In this document: in pieces, positions 6,237-7,221 of the stretch
How positions within the stretch are numbered: the stretch's first letter is position 1
Layout of the letters: every line of letters starts with the position of its first letter
Origin: DASUTW01 sp035513995
GTDB taxonomy: Bacteria; Actinomycetota; UBA4738; CALAEC01
Assembly (NCBI GenBank): GCA_035513995.1
Contig: DATKBL010000173.1
Span: forward strand, 1-7,221
Direction: 5' to 3'
DNA length: 7,221 nt
The notes under the pieces: model-generated
The model's database searches: none
What the model was told of the DNA's origin: nothing
What the model saw: the letters and a program-made list of their open reading frames with translations, nothing else
Made by a program: the position numbers and the translations under genes

Positions 6237-6908
6237 TCAGGCTGCGCGGCGCGCGTCGTAACGCTCGCCGGCGACGGCCTCCAACTTGTCGTGCCAGCGC
6301 GCTCCAAGATGCCCGCCGAGGATCCCCCCGAGGAACATCATCACGAGCGTCGCGATCCCGAGCCCAATCCCCCAGGTCAGTACCACGTCCTCCTCGACGG
6401 GGACCCGGAAGTCGGTGAACGGCGCGGCGAACCGCGGCTCGACGCCGAACGCCGCCATGATCCCGATCGCCCCGCCCACCAGCAGCAGCGCCATGAGGGG
6501 AACCATGAGGCCGTTCAGGATGCCGGCCCCTCTGGCCATCCGACCCGCCGTGTACCCGCCCCAGAAGTAGGCGACGAACTGAGACAGCACCAGGATGATC
6601 CCTGCGCCCCAGCCGATCTGCGTCGCGCTCGCGTCGATCTCGTCGACCAGCCCGACGGCCACCGCGATGCCCGCGATGAGAATCGTCAGGAGCGACATCG
6701 TCCCGAACGCCACCGCGGTGCCGGTGAGGATGGACCCGAGGCTCAGGCCTCCGCGAACGTACGCGGGTCCATACTCGGGCCGGTGGTCGTGCTCGTGTGC
6801 TTCCGTGCGGTCGTCGACGCCGTCACCGTCACGATCCGTGAGCCGCCTCCGCTCATCGGCTCGGATCGCCTCTTCCCGCGTCTCCTCGTCCACATGCTCG
6901 CGTGCCAT
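6237..6908 (-). CDS. Four-helix membrane protein of the YrzE/TIGR04086-like type
   Basis: A 223-residue inner-membrane protein with no assigned function. Residues 1-50 are charged and soluble, with a DxDxDG-like loop D25-R-D27-G-D29-G-V-D32-D33 resembling an EF-hand or thrombospondin type 3 calcium loop, then alternating histidines H38, H40, H42. Four hydrophobic helices follow at about 54-88, 98-118, 130-154 and 175-200. Glycine-rich motifs lie after helix 2 (GGYTAGRMARG, 117-127) and in helix 4 (LGGILGGHLGARWHDKL); they are typical of small YrzE-like membrane proteins, where GGxxAGR followed by a helix recurs. The ATG at 6908 is preferred because GGAGGTGGAGG lies just upstream on the minus strand; an in-frame codon at 6938 would add ten residues with no such site. 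It has its own terminator, and its 140-base upstream gap suggests its own promoter. The family match is by helix pattern, so moderate. Confidence 0.82.
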   Translation of the reverse strand: MAREHVDEETREEAIRADERRRLTDRDGDGVDDRTEAHEHDHRPEYGPAYVRGGLSLGSILTGTAVAFGTMSLLTILIAGIAVAVGLVDEIDASATQIGWGAGIILVLSQFVAYFWGGYTAGRMARGAGILNGLMVPLMALLLVGGAIGIMAAFGVEPRFAAPFTDFRVPVEEDVVLTWGIGLGIATLVMMFLGGILGGHLGARWHDKLEAVAGERYDARRAA

Positions 6909-6963
6909 GGGCCTCCACCTCCGTAGCGACTCGTCCAACTCCTATCCTTGCCGCCGGGAGCGA

Positions 6964-6978
6964 GTGGCAAACCGCCAC
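6964..6978. promoter_or_regulatory. Inverted repeat GTGGC-N5-GCCAC upstream of the membrane protein gene
   Basis: A perfect five-base inverted repeat lies about 55 to 70 bases before the membrane protein start. On the minus strand it overlaps TTGCCA, a possible -35 box, with GATAGG 18 bases further on as a poor -10 candidate. The promoter is not convincing; the repeat is recorded as a possible operator in a gap that otherwise holds only the neighbouring terminator. Confidence 0.2.
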
Positions 6979-6992
6979 CTTGCACGCGCGAG

Positions 6993-7017
6993 GGGCCGGA
7001 GGCGTGCGCCTCGGCCC
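6993..7017 (-). terminator. Terminator-like hairpin after the PNPOx-like gene
   Basis: GGGCC (6993-6997) pairs with GGCCC (7013-7017), and GAGGC (6999-7003) pairs with GCCTC (7008-7012), with one bulged G at 6998 and a GTGC loop. It lies 33 bases after the stop of the minus-strand partial gene. It contains the same GCGAGGGGCC string (6988-6997) as the stem after the carboxypeptidase gene. Confidence 0.6.
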
Positions 7018-7049
7018 GCACCGGCCCGGTTCTTCGCCAGATGAGATGG

Positions 7050-7220
7050 TCAGGTCGTAGCCGCCGTTCGAGGCGCGGGATCGGCGAGATCGACGGCCAC
7101 GGGGAGCGAGGAGCGACGCCATCGAGTGAGGTCCCCTCCGTAGCCGAGGCGGTACTTGTCGTGAACGAGGCCTCGGGCCCGTTCGTCCTCGGATGGGTCC
7201 GACACGATCCGGGCCCGTCC
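7050..7220 (-). CDS. Probable PNPOx-like (FMN or F420) oxidoreductase, C-terminal fragment
   Basis: The last 56 codons of a gene entering from the right edge, ending with TGA at 7052-7050. The fragment reads GRARIVSDPSEDERARGL, then VHDKYRLGYGGDLTRWRR and SLPVAVDL, and a loose Ala/Thr-rich tail. The order of a strand with ARIV-x-DP-x-ED, a helix with LVxxKY, a YGGDLxxW segment and a final strand with LPVAVDL recalls the end of split-barrel flavin or deazaflavin (F420) oxidoreductases of the pyridoxamine-phosphate-oxidase-like group, where this helix and strand close the barrel. The cofactor-binding parts lie outside the window, so cofactor and substrate cannot be judged. The frame has no start codon here because it is cut by the edge, which makes it easy to miss. 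That it is coding is more certain than its family. Confidence 0.55.
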   Translation of the reverse strand, partial: GRARIVSDPSEDERARGLVHDKYRLGYGGDLTRWRRSSLPVAVDLADPAPRTAATT

Positions 7221-7221
7221 C

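Noticed and set aside
7018..7030. Short palindrome ACCGGCCCGGT near the right-hand intergenic gap
   Set aside because: It has five-base arms with a single central base in very GC-rich DNA; it is expected by chance and has no positional support.
1..7221. CRISPR array, tRNA, rRNA, transposase, integrase, toxin-antitoxin pair or defence island
   Set aside because: I looked for regularly spaced repeats, cloverleaf arms, terminal inverted repeats and recognisable protein motifs and found none.

Overview
The window is very GC-rich throughout, has strong Shine-Dalgarno sequences of the GGAGG type, and ends its genes with long GC-rich stems that lack a T-tract. Together with the gene types (a YacP-type NYN protein, an actinobacterial-looking secreted M14 carboxypeptidase, a PNPOx-like protein ending), this suggests a high-GC actinomycete-like bacterium, possibly a deep-branching soil or environmental lineage. 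This is inferred from composition and protein style only; no rRNA or other taxonomic marker is present.

Layout, left to right. (1) 3-215 (+): C-terminal end of a YacP-like NYN RNase-fold protein. (2) A short intergenic stretch with a credible promoter and a palindrome over its -35, then 312-3461 (+): a 1049-residue secreted zinc carboxypeptidase (M14) with extra C-terminal domains. Its end is marked by two tandem hairpins, the first of which encloses the stop codon. (3) 3522-3755 (-): a decayed fragment of a secreted beta-propeller-like protein, directly downstream of 3763-4281 (-), an intact RimJ/RimL-type GNAT acetyltransferase. (4) 4305-4455 (+): a second decayed secreted-protein gene, with a signal peptide in one frame and the C-terminus in another. 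(5) 4461-6101 (-): a full-length thiamine-diphosphate enzyme of the acetolactate synthase/benzoylformate decarboxylase superfamily. (6) A 21-bp perfect hairpin, then 6237-6908 (-): a four-helix membrane protein with a charged, calcium-loop-like N-terminus. (7) Another terminator-like hairpin, then 7050-7220 (-): the C-terminal end of a probable PNPOx-like (FMN or F420) oxidoreductase.

The genes do not form an evident pathway. Most appear to be single transcription units, each closed by its own hairpin. The most interesting material is between the genes: two eroded secreted-protein genes flanking the acetyltransferase, and three terminator stems that share the same GCGAGGGGC / GCCCCTCGC arm. 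I see no transposase, integrase, tRNA, rRNA, CRISPR array or defence-system gene, and nothing that amounts to a new multi-gene system.
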